A stretch of DNA of 64,000 nt, from contig CALSFV010000008.1 in assembly GCA_943737045.1 (NCBI GenBank), positions 372,001 through 436,000 on the forward strand. The letters run 5' to 3'. This document shows, piece by piece, positions 32,234 through 44,262 of the stretch. The position numbers and the translations under genes were made by a program. A model generated the notes under the pieces. The model had not been told where the DNA came from and did not search any database. It worked only from the letters and a program-made list of their open reading frames with translations. How positions within the stretch are numbered: position 1 is the stretch's first letter; every line of letters begins with the position of its first letter. The stretch is from Parapristionchus giblindavisi (taxonomy: Eukaryota > Nematoda > Chromadorea > Rhabditida > Diplogasteridae).

Positions 32234-32598
32234 CACGGCGGTTCAAGGACAGTAGTTAAGAGCGACTCGCAGTTTTTAAAAATCAGGATAAATTGTTCAA
32301 CAAATGTCTTACCACGAAAGTTCATTATTATATACGGTAATAGTTAGCGTAAGGGGAGGGAGCGACGCGACGCGCTCAACGACGCGCTGCGGTCCCTCCC
32401 CCCACATGCGTTCATCATCGAGTTCTACGAGTTATGTAGCATGCCGAGATGACTAAGTGGTTAGAACTTTTGTCTGGCGATCCGAACCTCGTGGGTTCGA
32501 ATCCCACCCGGTGCAAAACAACTTTGCCGATTTTTCGTAGTGCGGGAGGCTTCAAGACAAAGTTAAATGTAGGGATTTCCCTCCAGTGAACCGCCGTG
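32234..32598 (+). mobile_element. 365-bp TIR element carrying a tRNA-like sequence
   Basis: The ends CACGGCGGTTCA and TGAACCGCCGTG are perfect 12-bp inverted repeats, and TGTTC is duplicated on both sides (32229-32233 and 32599-32603). It interrupts only the left palindrome arm; the right arm has the empty site (complement of GAGAACAG near 32917-32924). The core holds the tRNA-like sequence at 32440-32514. A relative with the same ends lies at 60372-60704. A GC-rich patch GCGACGCGACGCGCTC is at 32363-32378. Confidence 0.9.
32440..32514 (+). tRNA. tRNA-like sequence inside the TIR element
   Basis: The T arm GTGGG-TTCGAAT-CCCAC is perfect and a D-arm-like GACTAAGTGGTTAGAAC lies upstream at tRNA distance. 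The acceptor 3-prime half CCGGTGCA has no good 5-prime partner and the anticodon arm is degenerate. The A and B boxes could still promote Pol III transcription. Confidence 0.5.
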
Positions 32599-32603
32599 TG
32601 TTC

Positions 32604-32918
32604 TACTAAGTTTAGTGTATACTGTCGTAATGACTATGGATACTAAGCGTACAGTCTTCTTCGTCTGTCGATTATACGGCAATTTGCGCTATTTCGACGC
32701 ATCCTTTGTGCGAATCCTGACAGTCAAATCCAGTTTTCGTTAACTGTGCGCTCCTATCATTGACATAATGTAGACGTACTAACTGATTCTTATTTGACTG
32801 TCAGGATTCGCACAAAGGATGCGTCGAAATAGCGCAAATTGGCGTATAATCGACAGACGAAGAAGACTGTACGCTTAGTAGCCATAGTCATTACGACAGT
32901 ATACACTAAACTTAGGAG
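32604..32918. repeat. Centre of the giant palindrome
   Basis: 32604-32729 and 32792-32918 are inverted copies (about 126 bases, a few differences) around the loop 32730-32791. They are the innermost continuation of the big arms, separated from the rest of the left arm by the TIR insertion. Confidence 0.9.
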
Positions 32919-35814
32919 AACAGTCAGAGTGAATTATGAACAAATTTTTCAAAATTGGAGATTTTAAATGTTCAAATTTTATATTTGTTATATTTGTTAA
33001 GGATAACATTGAAAAATATAATGAACTTGTGTAATATTAAAAATAAAACAAACAATAATGTATTATTGATGTGGATATTGAAAAGGTGGTTTATTGAAAA
33101 AGTATAAAATCATTACTTGGCGATCGTAAGAACGACATGGATGGAAGATGAATAAAAGATTATGAAGAAGAAAATGGGTACTGATGAATGTTTCATCAAT
33201 GGATAAGAAAGAAGTCACGCGATGAAAAAAAAAGAAAAGAATAAGAAGATGAAAGAAATAGACTAGAGTGAGAAGACCGAAGTTAGAAATAGGCAAAAGT
33301 AATGTGTAAAAGTAAGTTTCTCTAGTCCTGGTGTAAGTCGATTAGGAATATGAGAAGTTGAATGAATAAGTAGTCCACGTGAATGGATGAGAGAATGAAA
33401 ATGAGATGTGTGATGCAGCCAAGACAGAAAAGGAGAGGGACTCCCATATTCTAGCTTTGGTTAACCCATAGGGGGCGGAGAATACTATCATGGCCATATC
33501 TACAAACCATTATCGGACTATATAGAGCACTATGAATAATGAATTCCGTCTACATCACTATGGAATGAGAAAGATGCTCGAAAGTATTCGTGGGATATCT
33601 CCAACTTCCTCCATTGTACAGCTCTTAATATATGTAAATGAATAGACAATATACAAGATGAGATTGGGCAACTTCCTCCTATGGGAGAAGAAACTCTATC
33701 TTACTTTCGTCTCTTTCACTTATTTTGTGTGTGCGCACTGATAATCTAATTTCGTCGTAGTAGAACAATTTCTGTCTCTTGCGAGTCGAAGATTTTCCGA
33801 GAGACGTAAACAAGAGGGGATACCGTCGAAAGTCAGTACAAGGACAGATTTGAATGATTACCAGACTGAAAAAAAACAGACTTTTTTTCATTCGAACACT
33901 TCGCGGACTTGAAGTGATACTCAAGGAGAAAGGAGTTTCTTGGAAGTGGAAGATGAAAAGTTGAAGATCTTAAGAGAAACAAATAATACTGTAAGTGGGA
34001 GTCGTTCGCACCAATCCTAACAGAAGACAATAAAATGAATAATATTCGTATCAGTTAACAATATAATCGTACCAACTCTTTCCGCAATTTTAATCATCCC
34101 ACTATTCCAAAATCATTTTTCACTCTGCTAGTGTTTGTTTTGCTAAGAAAAGATAAAAAGAAGAAAACGAAGTGGGATTTATATGGAAAGCTTGAATCGT
34201 ATGTAAAGAAAGGAACAGATAGATATATTTCATTGATATATCATTTCGTGGCCTTTCCGTTTCATTTCACTTGGATTGTTGCGCTTGTGGGCAGATAATG
34301 ATCATCTTGAGTCTACATATTCATTTTCGCCTTCTCATCTCTCTCTCACTGAACAAAGTCATGTTAGATGAAGCAGAAGAGCGAAACAAGAATGGTTGTA
34401 ATTTAGAAAGAGAGAAAGCGACTCTGGAATTAATGAGAAGAAGAAGAAGAAGGGGAGAAGATGGAACGGTCTCCCTTCGGGCTTCCGCTCGCAAGAATTA
34501 TGAGAGGCCCTTTTGGTGAGGAGCGAGAAAAAGTAAGAGAAGAAAGACTAAACGAGAAATGTGCCAAGGAGAAAAAGTTAGAATATGAAAGGGACAAAAG
34601 AAAATGGGGGGAGCATACTGAAAACGAGCCGTAACAAGGTTTCGAAGGTGATGAAACGAGCACTAACATGAACAAAGGAATAGAAAATGAAGTTAGAAGA
34701 GTAGAAACTAGACAAAACTAGTAAACCAAACTAGATTACATTATTTCATAGGATGACAATGGATGGAGTAAATATGCTTGGTACTTGGAGTGAGTCGATA
34801 GGAGATTATTGTTCGAAGATCTATGAAAAGGATCTCGATCTAATTCAAATTTTTCATGTTCGTTCTTCGTCTTCTTCATATTGTCTTCTCCCCAGAGATG
34901 ACACGATGGAGTGAGGAATAGCAGTCGATGACACACTGTTTACTCGCATTTCTTGTCCAAAGTGAGGAATGGCTTATGCATCTTTTCATTCTATGCTGCT
35001 TCTCCGTCTAGAGATGAGACACTACACAGGCTTACACAGAAAAAAAACGAAAGACTAACAAGCCAGAGAGAATAAACAATTATAAGAGAGACTATCTGGC
35101 TCAAGTGATATTCTCTTCGCACTTGGCCTAAAAGTGATTTGAACCGGGCCCAAATCGTCCACGGCTGTAGCATGGTGTGTCATTAGCTCGCAGACGGAGT
35201 TTGGCTTCGTCAAATTTATCGATTTTTGATCTACTTAAAGTCGAAAAATCAAGATGTGACATAAAATTCAATTTGAGTGCCTACTTTCGCGGCAAATTTC
35301 TGAAATATTGATGTTTGTTAACTCGAACTCTGCGACAATGAGCAAATGACAATGACAATGTGAGGTTTCATGATGAGTAAACATAGCAGAACTGGAATCC
35401 CGGCATTGGGCTCACTTTTGAAAAAAAACGATTTACATGACGAAAAAAATTTTTTTCATATTGATTATGTACATTGTAAAGTGCTATGACAGAATGGTAC
35501 AGAAAGCAAGTTGGGAACTGATTCAAACATAATTCTGATTTTTCGCACTCATTCAGAACAAAAATGTTTGAAAAATGGTTGAAAGGAGAGATCAGCCATT
35601 AAGTATTGGCTGAATATTATTCACATCATTAGTACTTCACAATAAGCCGAATAAATGAAAACATTTCAAACTTGAGAAATTTAAAAATTTTCGGACCTTG
35701 AAAATCGAAATTTTCAATTTGATCAAAGTGATGGGCTTCTTGTGTCATTCTACTCGTCTCACCTCGAAACTTTGAGTAGACCACGATTACAGCATTTGTA
35801 CAGGACAACCATCG

Positions 35815-36072
35815 ATGGCGGCAATTCGATCGAAAAAATCGACAACTGGGTCTATCGTGGAGAACCCAGTTTTAAGTGAAATCAATGCAGAATTGCTTAG
35901 ACTACAATACCTAGTCGGAAAACTCTGTCAAAAAAAAACAAAAACAAGTGATGATTTGTCCGAGAAAAAAAATGCTGAGTCAAAAAAGTGGTGTAGGAAT
36001 CAACGCACATTCGATGCTAATAATGAATTATCAAGTTCTGTAACCCCCAGACGCATCGCAAATGATATTTAG
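35815..36072 (+). CDS. Short hypothetical ORF, right arm (85 aa)
   Basis: This frame gives the same peptide as the mirrored frame at 29075-29332. Nothing beyond a basic, helix-prone composition can be said. Confidence 0.2.
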   Translation: MAAIRSKKSTTGSIVENPVLSEINAELLRLQYLVGKLCQKKTKTSDDLSEKKNAESKKWCRNQRTFDANNELSSSVTPRRIANDI

Positions 36073-37639
36073 ACTTCATCTCAACAATTTGAGAAATTAT
36101 GATTTTTAAACGTTTTCGCACTTAAATTATTTTTTTAAATTGCCTGAGCGCACAAACAGGATTTTTTTGCTGTTTTGTGTAATAAGAGCCGGGGACACTC
36201 CTAACACCCAAGTATGGACCACCAGTTCTCATTACTTGCGCACGCTTCCGGGGGGTCGTCGAGTTTTAACGGCCATCTCTCTTAAACTGTTCCTCTTTGT
36301 CCTTCTATTGACCCATTGCCACTCCACTCACTAGGGGACTCTGTCGGCTTGTCTTGGCCATTTGAGATGGCAATATCATGGCTAGAATAAGTTTTCGATG
36401 GTGATTACGAATCTCTTTTTAGGAGTGCCTAGATGCCCTGAGTTTCGAGAAATTCGATATTAAAATTTCAATACTTATTTTCATTAGTTTTGATATACTT
36501 ATTACAGAGAAGGTCGTTTCTTCATTGAGGAAGAGGAAACGTTTTTTAGAGGAAACGATTGTTGATGACCGAGCTGATCGAGCACCATTACTGTAAGCTC
36601 ATCAAAGATCAAAGATTAAAAATCAAAGACCAATCATCAACTTTAAGCTTCGGTTATCAATTACAATGGAGGAAAAGCTCGAATCTTTATCAGGGAGTAC
36701 ATCCAACCCATCACACAGACCTTTGAAGGGCGTCCAGTGATCGATCGGGATGTGAGAGATCAAAGATAAAAAAAATCAATATCAAAAATCAAAGATCGTT
36801 TGCAGCCGGCAACGATCTTCCGTTGTCCTCCTCCTCCTCCGATCCCCGCACCCAGTGACGTAGAGATCTTCAATAATATGCCCTCAAACTTTTCGCGCAA
36901 AAGTTATTTTTGTGTATTTTTTGTTCCGATTTTGACTATTTTTTGCCTGTACTTTGTTTACGCGCAATCATTTTTTATCCAATGTTTGCCGTATTTTTGA
37001 ATTGTTAACAGTGTCCCGGCAATGATAATCAATTCTCACACGAATAACGTCTCGCATATCCACTATTATCTAACCAGTCACACTTGTGTTTCACACCGTT
37101 TATGCAGTGGAGACTGCACGATAAACACATGCTTACACCAAGAATGCTGGTGATAATTGTATTTACTTACTGTATTGTTTTAGATATATGGGATAGAGTC
37201 GGCTATGAATGGGATTTGGAACTTCTTTGATTGGGCCCAGCCCCCTCGTTCACCCCCCCCCCATTTCGATCTTTTCGATCGAATGGAGGGGTCGTCCTCC
37301 TCACTGGGAGGACGATGTGAACGGGGGCGAAATGCTCCCCGAGCTCTCCTCAAGATGGGAGAGCTCTGGACTGAACCGGAGAGAAGGAATCGAATGCTTT
37401 TATAGGGGAATGTGGTGATATGGAAATGGAATTGGATTAGGATGATAGAGTATGGGAAAGGAGGAGGCAAAACTTTCATTTCATCATTCTATCAATCATG
37501 ATGCGGTTGGTTTTACCACAACCGAGAAAAGGATCGGTTACTACGAGAAATGAATAATGAGTGATGAGGAATGAGAAATGACTAGAATTAATCTGTAATA
37601 TCAACTGGGCCAGAAATCAAAGAAGTGCCTGGGATTTAA

Positions 37640-37960
37640 TCGTTACTATAGCTTGGAAGGGCTACCGTTGATGGGAAAGTTACTGTAGAAGGGACAGGCT
37701 ACTCTTATGGAAAGGTTACTGTAGAATGTATGGGTTAATGTTGATGGAGGGGTTCCTGTAACAGGGAAGGGTCACTGTTGCTTGGAAAGGATGCTGTAGA
37801 CGGGGAGGTTACTGTAGCTTGGAAGAGATACTGTAGTTGGGAAAGGTTACTGTATATGGAAAGGTCACTGTAGAAGGGAAGGGAATCTGTAGCTGGGAAA
37901 GGATACTATAGAAGTGAAGGGTTACGGTGGATGGAAGAGTAATTGCAGCTGGGAAGGGCT
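37640..37960. repeat. Degenerate 18-20 bp repeats in the right arm
   Basis: GGGAAAGGTTACTGTAG-like units, the mirror of those at 27185-27505, are G-rich on the plus strand. Confidence 0.8.
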
Positions 37961-38218
37961 CTCTCAGGCGAGAGGAAACTATCTATCTGTTGTGAGCGTT
38001 TTGTGCCTCTCTTACAAGGGAACCACAAATGCCGCGGACACTCAGTGCTAAATTCGTTGACACAGGTCGACTAGGACCCCCCAGGGGGTCACAGAACTGT
38101 TTTGAAATGTCCGCATATTTGCTTCTTTGGTACCGAAAATCGATTATGAAAATGTGATGGAAATTTGGGCGCGAGCCCCGTGGAATAGTGTCAAACACTC
38201 AAAGAACACAGTCTGTGT

Positions 38219-38291
38219 CTTTCGTAGCCAAGTGGTTAGAGTGCTGGATTAGCTTTTGGAATGTCGTGGGTTCGAATCCCCCCTTGTACAA
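38219..38291 (+). tRNA. tRNA-like sequence in the right palindrome arm
   Basis: This is the mirror copy of 26854-26926, with the D arm TAGCCAAGTGGTTAGAGTGC, the B box GGTTCGAATCC and TTTCTTTT downstream. It is probably not a working tRNA because the acceptor does not pair. Confidence 0.45.
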
Positions 38292-39796
38292 TTTCTTTTG
38301 CTGTATTTTTTCTTTGCTTTCCAACATGCAGTTTCAAAGTCAAACTTCATCTTCAACAACAACAACAAGAACTACAAATCAACAACGAAGAAGAGATTAG
38401 ACCCACTGAATTGGCCTTGAATTATAGTAGTGATCTCCCGCAGGACTTCGTGTGCCTTGAATAACGGGATGTACCTTTACCTTTATCACAACTTGCTGTA
38501 ACTTCTTCAAGCATTAGAATAATTGTTATCAGTCAGGTTAGATGTTTCCGTGAAGGTTGATTGAGTGTTAGTTTATTGTATCACGACTTGATATCTTATC
38601 TTCTACTAATCATTTCTTCATTCTTAATACCTATCAGCATTCACTACTCTACAAAATATATATGGAAAATAAATGCTTGGTCATGTATTTTACCTATATC
38701 ATTACTATTCTAAACATCTTGTCATCTCCAACTCTCATGCAAGTCTCGTCTCAGCTTTCCTTTTGTTTAGCATACTTTATCTCTACTTATTTCAGTTGGA
38801 ATAATCTAATTATGTATTGGCTAGTTAAATTATGGTTTCACTACTGTTATCTCAGTATATATCTTGCTGGGTGTTATTCTTTTCATATTAAATACGATCA
38901 AAGAAAGTGAATTAATGTTTTGGCTGTCTTATCTCTTTGATTGTTAATTGTCAGGGTGATCTAGTAAGTGGATGATGAGAATTCATTAGAATGCGATATT
39001 GTGGCAACTATAGTAATCCTATATTTATATCTGTTATTGTTGTGATTGAATTATCTCTCTCTATATATCTCTCTCTAGCTACCTATCTATGGGGGGGGGG
39101 GTGTCAGGTGTGGGGTCATGGTGCACATCCCTTCATAATCAAGCAGACGTGTAATGGATATCCCCTCTCTCTCTCCCTCTTTTCTATTAGGGAAATAGAT
39201 AATGTAAAAGAGAGAGGGTATAGAGAAGCAGAGTGGGCGGAGTTTCGATGTGCGGGAGGAGGCCCCGCCCCTAGCTAGCTCAGTCTACAACTTCAATAGT
39301 TGACCGTGCGGCTGCGTCTGTCTGGTAAGTCTTTGTTGATTACTGTAGTGATGATTTCAATTGTTTTTTTATTATTGATCTTCAAATAATCGATAATATA
39401 AATCATTGATCTACAAAAAAATCGATAATGTGATGATTTTTTTCAAATTGATTACTGTACTTGTTGATTACTGTTGATTACTGTTGATTATTGTAGTAAT
39501 TGATTAGAGTGATTTTATTGATTGGCTGATAAGAGTTGTCAATCATTATTATCATTTTGATTGATCTACAAAAAATCGATAATGTAAACAAAATTTTTTT
39601 TAAAAATCAACTTAAAAAAACATCTAAAAAACAAACAAAAAACAACTTAAAAAACAAACAAAAAACATCTCAAAAAACTTCTCAAAAAAACATCCTATAG
39701 ACAGCCATTTTTTATGTTAGTGAGACCAACATATACTACTGATATGCCCAGGGAAAGGCGCGAGTTTTTGAAATTGAAGCACAAATATAGAAAATT

Positions 39797-39865
39797 GCAA
39801 ACGAGAATCGAGCCCGCGTGGCACGGTTACAAGCGCTGACTACTAACCATTGAGTCACACGCTTT
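39797..39865 (-). tRNA. tRNA-like sequence (Thr-UGU-like) near the right TTAA end
   Basis: On the minus strand GACT-CAATGGTTAGT-AGTC is a perfect D stem, the anticodon loop CTTGTAA would give UGU, and GCGGG-CTCGATT-CTCGT is a T-arm with wobble pairs. Two anticodon-stem pairs and the acceptor stem fail. It is absent from the opposite subterminal segment, so it is not part of the mirrored arms. Confidence 0.5.
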
Positions 39866-39971
39866 ACGCGTCCAACCAGTCAAATCTAATAGAGAACAGA
39901 ATGTCACTTCCTATGTCCCACGTTCTTCATGTCAATAGCGCAGCCCAAATCTCGTGGGTCCCCTTCTTTAA

Positions 39972-40655
39972 TATTTTACTCTCATTTTTTGCATTTCGAG
40001 CAAGCAATTTGATGATACCCTCTGGAAATTGTAGGATGATAAGTACAGCAATCAAGATGTTCATTGATTTGCATGGAAATATTGGATATTACTTTTGATT
40101 TGACATAAAATAATTTTCTTTTGGTTTTGTATTACTGTTTTGTGTATTTAAATATTGGTTCTGCCCACATCGGAAGCCAAAGAAAAGGTAGATTTATTGT
40201 AAAAAGTAATTTATTCACGGTGTTTTTAAGCAGCAGAACCATGAAAATTGGCGTGTGTTATTATCATGAAAAAACGTAGGACCCTCGACATTCTATTCTC
40301 TTCTACATTTCAGAGACTTATGTCATAACCCGTACAATCCATTGTAAGCGGTTTCAGTACAACACTTACACAGCGACTAACTGATCTAATCGAGTAGGCT
40401 ATCAAAACTAACAAATTTAGATTAATTAAACAAGAAAAAAAGAATCATTGACTGTAGTGATCGATAAACATAGAAAGTTATCGAAACTACATTGAATATA
40501 CAAACCACTGAAATTTTTAGCAATATCTATAATATTATTAGGGTTCAAAAATAGTTCATAATTCATGAATCAGTTTCTCACACTTGCCCATGGAGAACGA
40601 GAACCAAAAATCTCAGCATTTAAAAACATCGTTTTCCTAAATTTTATTATAATAT
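39972..40655. other. AT-rich DNA without a recognised gene
   Basis: Only short ORFs; no repeat shared with the rest of the window was noticed. Confidence 0.4.
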
Positions 40656-42060
40656 TGCTCGAGGATTGTACTTTCATGCCGACCAACAGTTCGGATTTGT
40701 TGTCCGAACGCTTACCCACTATCATATGTCCCATACTCAAAAATTCAAAGGATTTGCATATACTCGCTTGAACCTCCACATATGTACAGATGTGTGGCTC
40801 TGCCCCTTTCTAGTGGGCCCTATGTATATACCGATTTTGACTCCGCCCATTTAACTTCGCGGGCTTGGACACCATATGCCAATGTGGACACACCCAAAAA
40901 TCTTTATCAATTCTAGCGAGAAGACTGCCAGATGACCGATCTTCAGAGAAATTCCTGTTCTTTCACATCAGTTCTTTCCGATGCCGTAGATGATCCATGA
41001 TGGAAGCTATCCATGACCTTCTGATGACGTCATCAACGAACAGAGGGAAAGGAAGATTCGACCTGTTGAATATGAAGTTAGGATGGATTCAACTATTTGG
41101 ACTTTCCACTAAAACAACTAACAAGTACCTTGAAATGTAGCAGCAAACTGTTCATCGATAGATGACATCTTCGACGATTCCGCAGACGTACGACAACGAT
41201 CTGAAATAGATTTGAAATAATGTAATAGAATGTCCAGGCTACTACGAAACTCTCTTTATCAATTCAAGATAAAACACTGCCAAATGACGCATCTTACGTG
41301 AGATTCCTGCGACCTCCGTTCTTCTGAAGATCCATGATGGTAGCGACATCCTTCCGATGACGTCATCAACGAAGAGCGCGAAATGACGATTGAACCTGTT
41401 GAATATGAAGTTACAATGGATTCAACGATTCGGCCTTTCGACTAAGACCAGTAAATACCAAATGAAAGTAGCAGCACATCAGTGATTGATTCACGACCTC
41501 GTCGACGACGGCAGAAGACCACGGTACATGGATCTGAAATGGGTTTCAAATGAAGTAAACGAATGTCCAAATTAATAAGAAACTCTCCTCATGAGTCCGA
41601 GTCGTTAGGGGTATCGTGAGCAATCCCTCGCACGATCCCTTGATGGGAGCGATCCACAACCTTCTGATGACGTCATCAACGACAAGAGCGAAAAAAAACG
41701 ATTCGACCTGTCGAATATGAAGTTAGAATGGATTAAATTAAACTATTTGGACTTTCTACTAAAACAACTAAGTATCTTGAAGCGTAGCAGCAAACTGCTT
41801 ATCGATAGATGACATCTTCGACGATGTCCCGAAGACTTACGACAACGACCTGAAATAAATTTGAAATAAAGTAATCGAATGTCCAAACTATTACGAAACT
41901 CCCCTCATGAATGCGAGTCGTTAGGGCTTCCGGGTCATCCCTCGCTTCTTCAGAGTCCAATCAACGACGTCTACGATGACCTTCTTCAGACGACGTTCGT
42001 TGAATATGATGAATTGACCTGTAAAATGAATAAGAGATTAGAATAGATTCAATTATTAGA

Positions 42061-42785
42061 CCTTTCCCCAATATTCTCTTCTTTTATTTCTTTTAGAAGC
42101 GCTATAACACATAAAATAGTCCATGTCCAAAAATGTACATAAATGAGACGACTCTACACTGTACACACTCTCTCGCTTCCCCTTCGCTTCTTTTTTCAAC
42201 TTTCGAATATGGCATAAATCGATAATACATCACAGCCACGTAAAGGTTTCTGCTCTAAAGAGTCACGCCTGGCGTTCGTAGGATATTGGGTCTCAAGTGG
42301 AAAAAAGTGAGCAACAATGAATACTGTAAGTTGTTAATGGGTTTCCACTTGAGATCCAACTCTCTACGAAACATCGGTACGACAGAGCACATTTTACGTT
42401 GGATACGCAAGCGAGATGTAACGATGCATAAAAATTAGATATAAGGTACATACCATTGACAAGGGTGAGAAGAACGTCATCCGTAACGATCACAGTCCTT
42501 GGGTCCTTTACAACCTCGACGTGGACCTTTGGTCGTTGCCGAACCTTCGCTGGCACCACCGCTCATGTATAGCTGCTCGCTCTGAAAATGATTTGCAAGA
42601 TTTCGGGATAGATGTGGGAGACGGGGACCGGGAAACGACGGGGTAAAGTTCAAAGGTCAACTTAGAAAAAGGAAAAATCAGGAAAACGGGAAGAAACACG
42701 ATCGGAAGATGCAAAATAAAATGAACAAGAATACTAAAACGTAGCTTGCATATAATAATGAATAATATGCAAATTGGAATACAAT
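42061..42785. other. Unassigned DNA inside the foldback
   Basis: A short imperfect inverted repeat (GGATATTGGGTCTCAAGTGG near 42280 and CCACTTGAGATCCAACTC near 42346) is present. No gene is recognised; the frames at 42293-42825 on the minus strand are short and lack motifs. Confidence 0.35.
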
Positions 42786-43495
42786 GGATGAATGGATAGA
42801 CATTAGGGTGGCAAGAATGGCGCAAGAGTATTCGTTCCCACTGGCAGTCTTGGCCGAGTAATCGGAGAGAGAGGCATTTACGATCTCTCTCTCATCGAAT
42901 GAGCCGGGAGAGGGGTCATTGTCTCGAATAGTCAAAAAACAGTCGAGTCGAAATCGAATGGAAAGGTTTTTCTCAGCACTGCATTGACCAAATTCAATAC
43001 TTTTTAAACTTCTGACATCAGCTCATTAAGTGCTATAAAACGAAGCCAAATTTAACAATTTTTTTCAAAAAAATTTTTTTAAATAATTTGTTGGTTTATG
43101 ATACAATAATATTATTAATTTGATAACAATTATTATGGCAATACTATTATTAAAGTTCCAATTCGTCATCAGATTCAAACTCTTCAATCTCGCTATCATC
43201 AGACAAAAAAAGAAAAAAAGAGAAATTTTAATTTGAATTATTCGATGCGAATTGTGTATCATTTTAAAGATCTCGTTTTGCTGATTTCAAATATACATAA
43301 TTTGTCTAGTTTTGTTCAAACACGGCCTTGAAAAACGCTCGACTCGACTTCGACTCGACCTAAAAACGATTATCCTAGGGAGAGAGATAGAGAATGCCAA
43401 GGGGAACGAATATCCTCTCCATTCGACCTCGACTCGATAGAGACTACAAAACAGGCTCATTCGAGAGCAATTCTCGCCACCCTAATAGACATAGT
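42786..43495. mobile_element. Inverted-repeat element of about 0.7 kb
   Basis: GACATTAGGGTGGCAAGAAT at the left and the complement of TTCTCGCCACCCTAATAGAC at the right form the ends, and GTCGAGTCGA-rich segments follow inside (42941 and 43338). Non-coding and AT-rich in the middle. Confidence 0.65.
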
Positions 43496-43519
43496 GACAA
43501 TGTATGTAAATAGGAATGA

Positions 43520-43705
43520 GGGAACAAAGATTGGGAGAGACAGGGAGAGGGAGGTAGAGGATGGCGATATAGAAGGAGAGGAAGAGGGAGAGAGAGCGAG
43601 AGGGAGAGAGAGGGAGAGGGAGGTAGAGGGAGAGAGAGGGAGAGAGAGGGAGATGGAGAGAGAGGTAGAGGGAGAGAAAGGGAGAGGTAGAGGGAGGTAG
43701 AATGA
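43520..43705. repeat. GA-rich low-complexity tract
   Basis: Purine-only runs of GGGAGAGAGA type extend over about 170 bases. Apparent ORFs here are compositional. Confidence 0.9.
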
Positions 43706-44125
43706 TGGATAGAGGGATACTGACCCAATATTGATCGAAACATCACGCAGTGCGAGACGTGCCTCTGTTGAAATTGGCGGGGAAATGACAGAGAGAAGAG
43801 TGGACCAATGATAGAAAAACGCTATCGATGGTAGATCACTCTGATCAAAGGATCATCCAATTGTTATGTGATGGTTGTTTGATCAGAGGAGAGAGTGTCC
43901 AGACAGAAGAGAGTACAGACAGAGATAGAAACAGAGTGAGAGAGTATGGATAATTGAGAGAGAACAAGGAAGGAAAGACAGCGCGTGAACAAGACCTATT
44001 GATATTGTTTATGAATCGCTGTTCCCTATTCATTCTTCCCGCCAATTTCATCGGAAATACGTGTTGCTATACTTGTTTTTGTAATTTTGCCATATCCCTC
44101 CCTATCCTTCTGACAAAGAAATCAC

Positions 44126-44262
44126 GCCAAAATATTGCCATTTAGCAAAAATCATTGCTTTACAAATGAATAAATTGTTCCGAAAATGGGTCAATTTTGG
44201 TTCATTGGAGCAATTTATTCCTCGCGAAAATGATGATTTTTGTTAAATGGCAGTATTTTGGC
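44126..44262. mobile_element. 137-bp MITE
   Basis: GCCAAAATATTGCCATTTA and its near-complement TAAATGGCAGTATTTTGGC end the element, and the repeat continues into AGCAAAAATCAT and ATGATTTTTGTT. Non-coding. Confidence 0.75.

Larger units (their letters stand above)
25396..32729 (+). repeat. Left arm of the giant palindrome
   Basis: This arm is the complement of 32792-39745. From outside inward it holds T-rich tandem motifs (25440-25530, GTTTTTTGTTTGTTTTTTA), short TAATCAACAG repeats (25650-25690), a poly-C run (26040), a tRNA-like sequence (26854-26926), degenerate TACAGTAACC repeats (27185-27505), GATCTTTGAT tracts (28350-28550), and pyrimidine-rich DNA to the centre. Open frames are short; none shows a recognised domain. 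Confidence 0.9.
32792..39745 (-). repeat. Right arm of the giant palindrome
   Basis: This is the complement of the left arm without the 365-base insert. Features mirror those of the left arm: GATCAAAGAT tracts at 36602-36800, degenerate repeats at about 37640-37960, the tRNA-like sequence at 38219-38291 and a poly-G run at 39091. Confidence 0.9.
25259..39967. mobile_element. Giant 14.7-kb foldback unit bounded by TTAA
   Basis: TTAA flanks it at 25255-25258 and 39968-39971. The left end AGAAGGGGACCCACGAG is matched by its exact complement at 39951-39967. Inside, arms 25396-32729 and 32792-39745 are inverted copies about 6.96 kb long (the left is longer only because of the insert at 32234-32598), and the loop is 62 bases. 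The arms differ at scattered single bases and run lengths (near 26300, 29592, 30144, 30716, 30761 and 31070, and the G-run at 27882), so they are two real sequences. Subterminal segments 25276-25395 and 39746-39950 are unlike each other. No transposase or large ORF is visible. It could be an enormous non-autonomous relative of the MITE at 23751-24036. Confidence 0.85.

Noticed and set aside
25259..39967. Polinton/Maverick or other large self-synthesising element
   Set aside because: No polymerase, integrase, capsid or protease frame exists in either arm and the target is TTAA rather than 6 bp.
43444..43746. Leucine/serine/proline-rich 100-residue frame
   Set aside because: It is a translation of the GA-rich simple-sequence tract.
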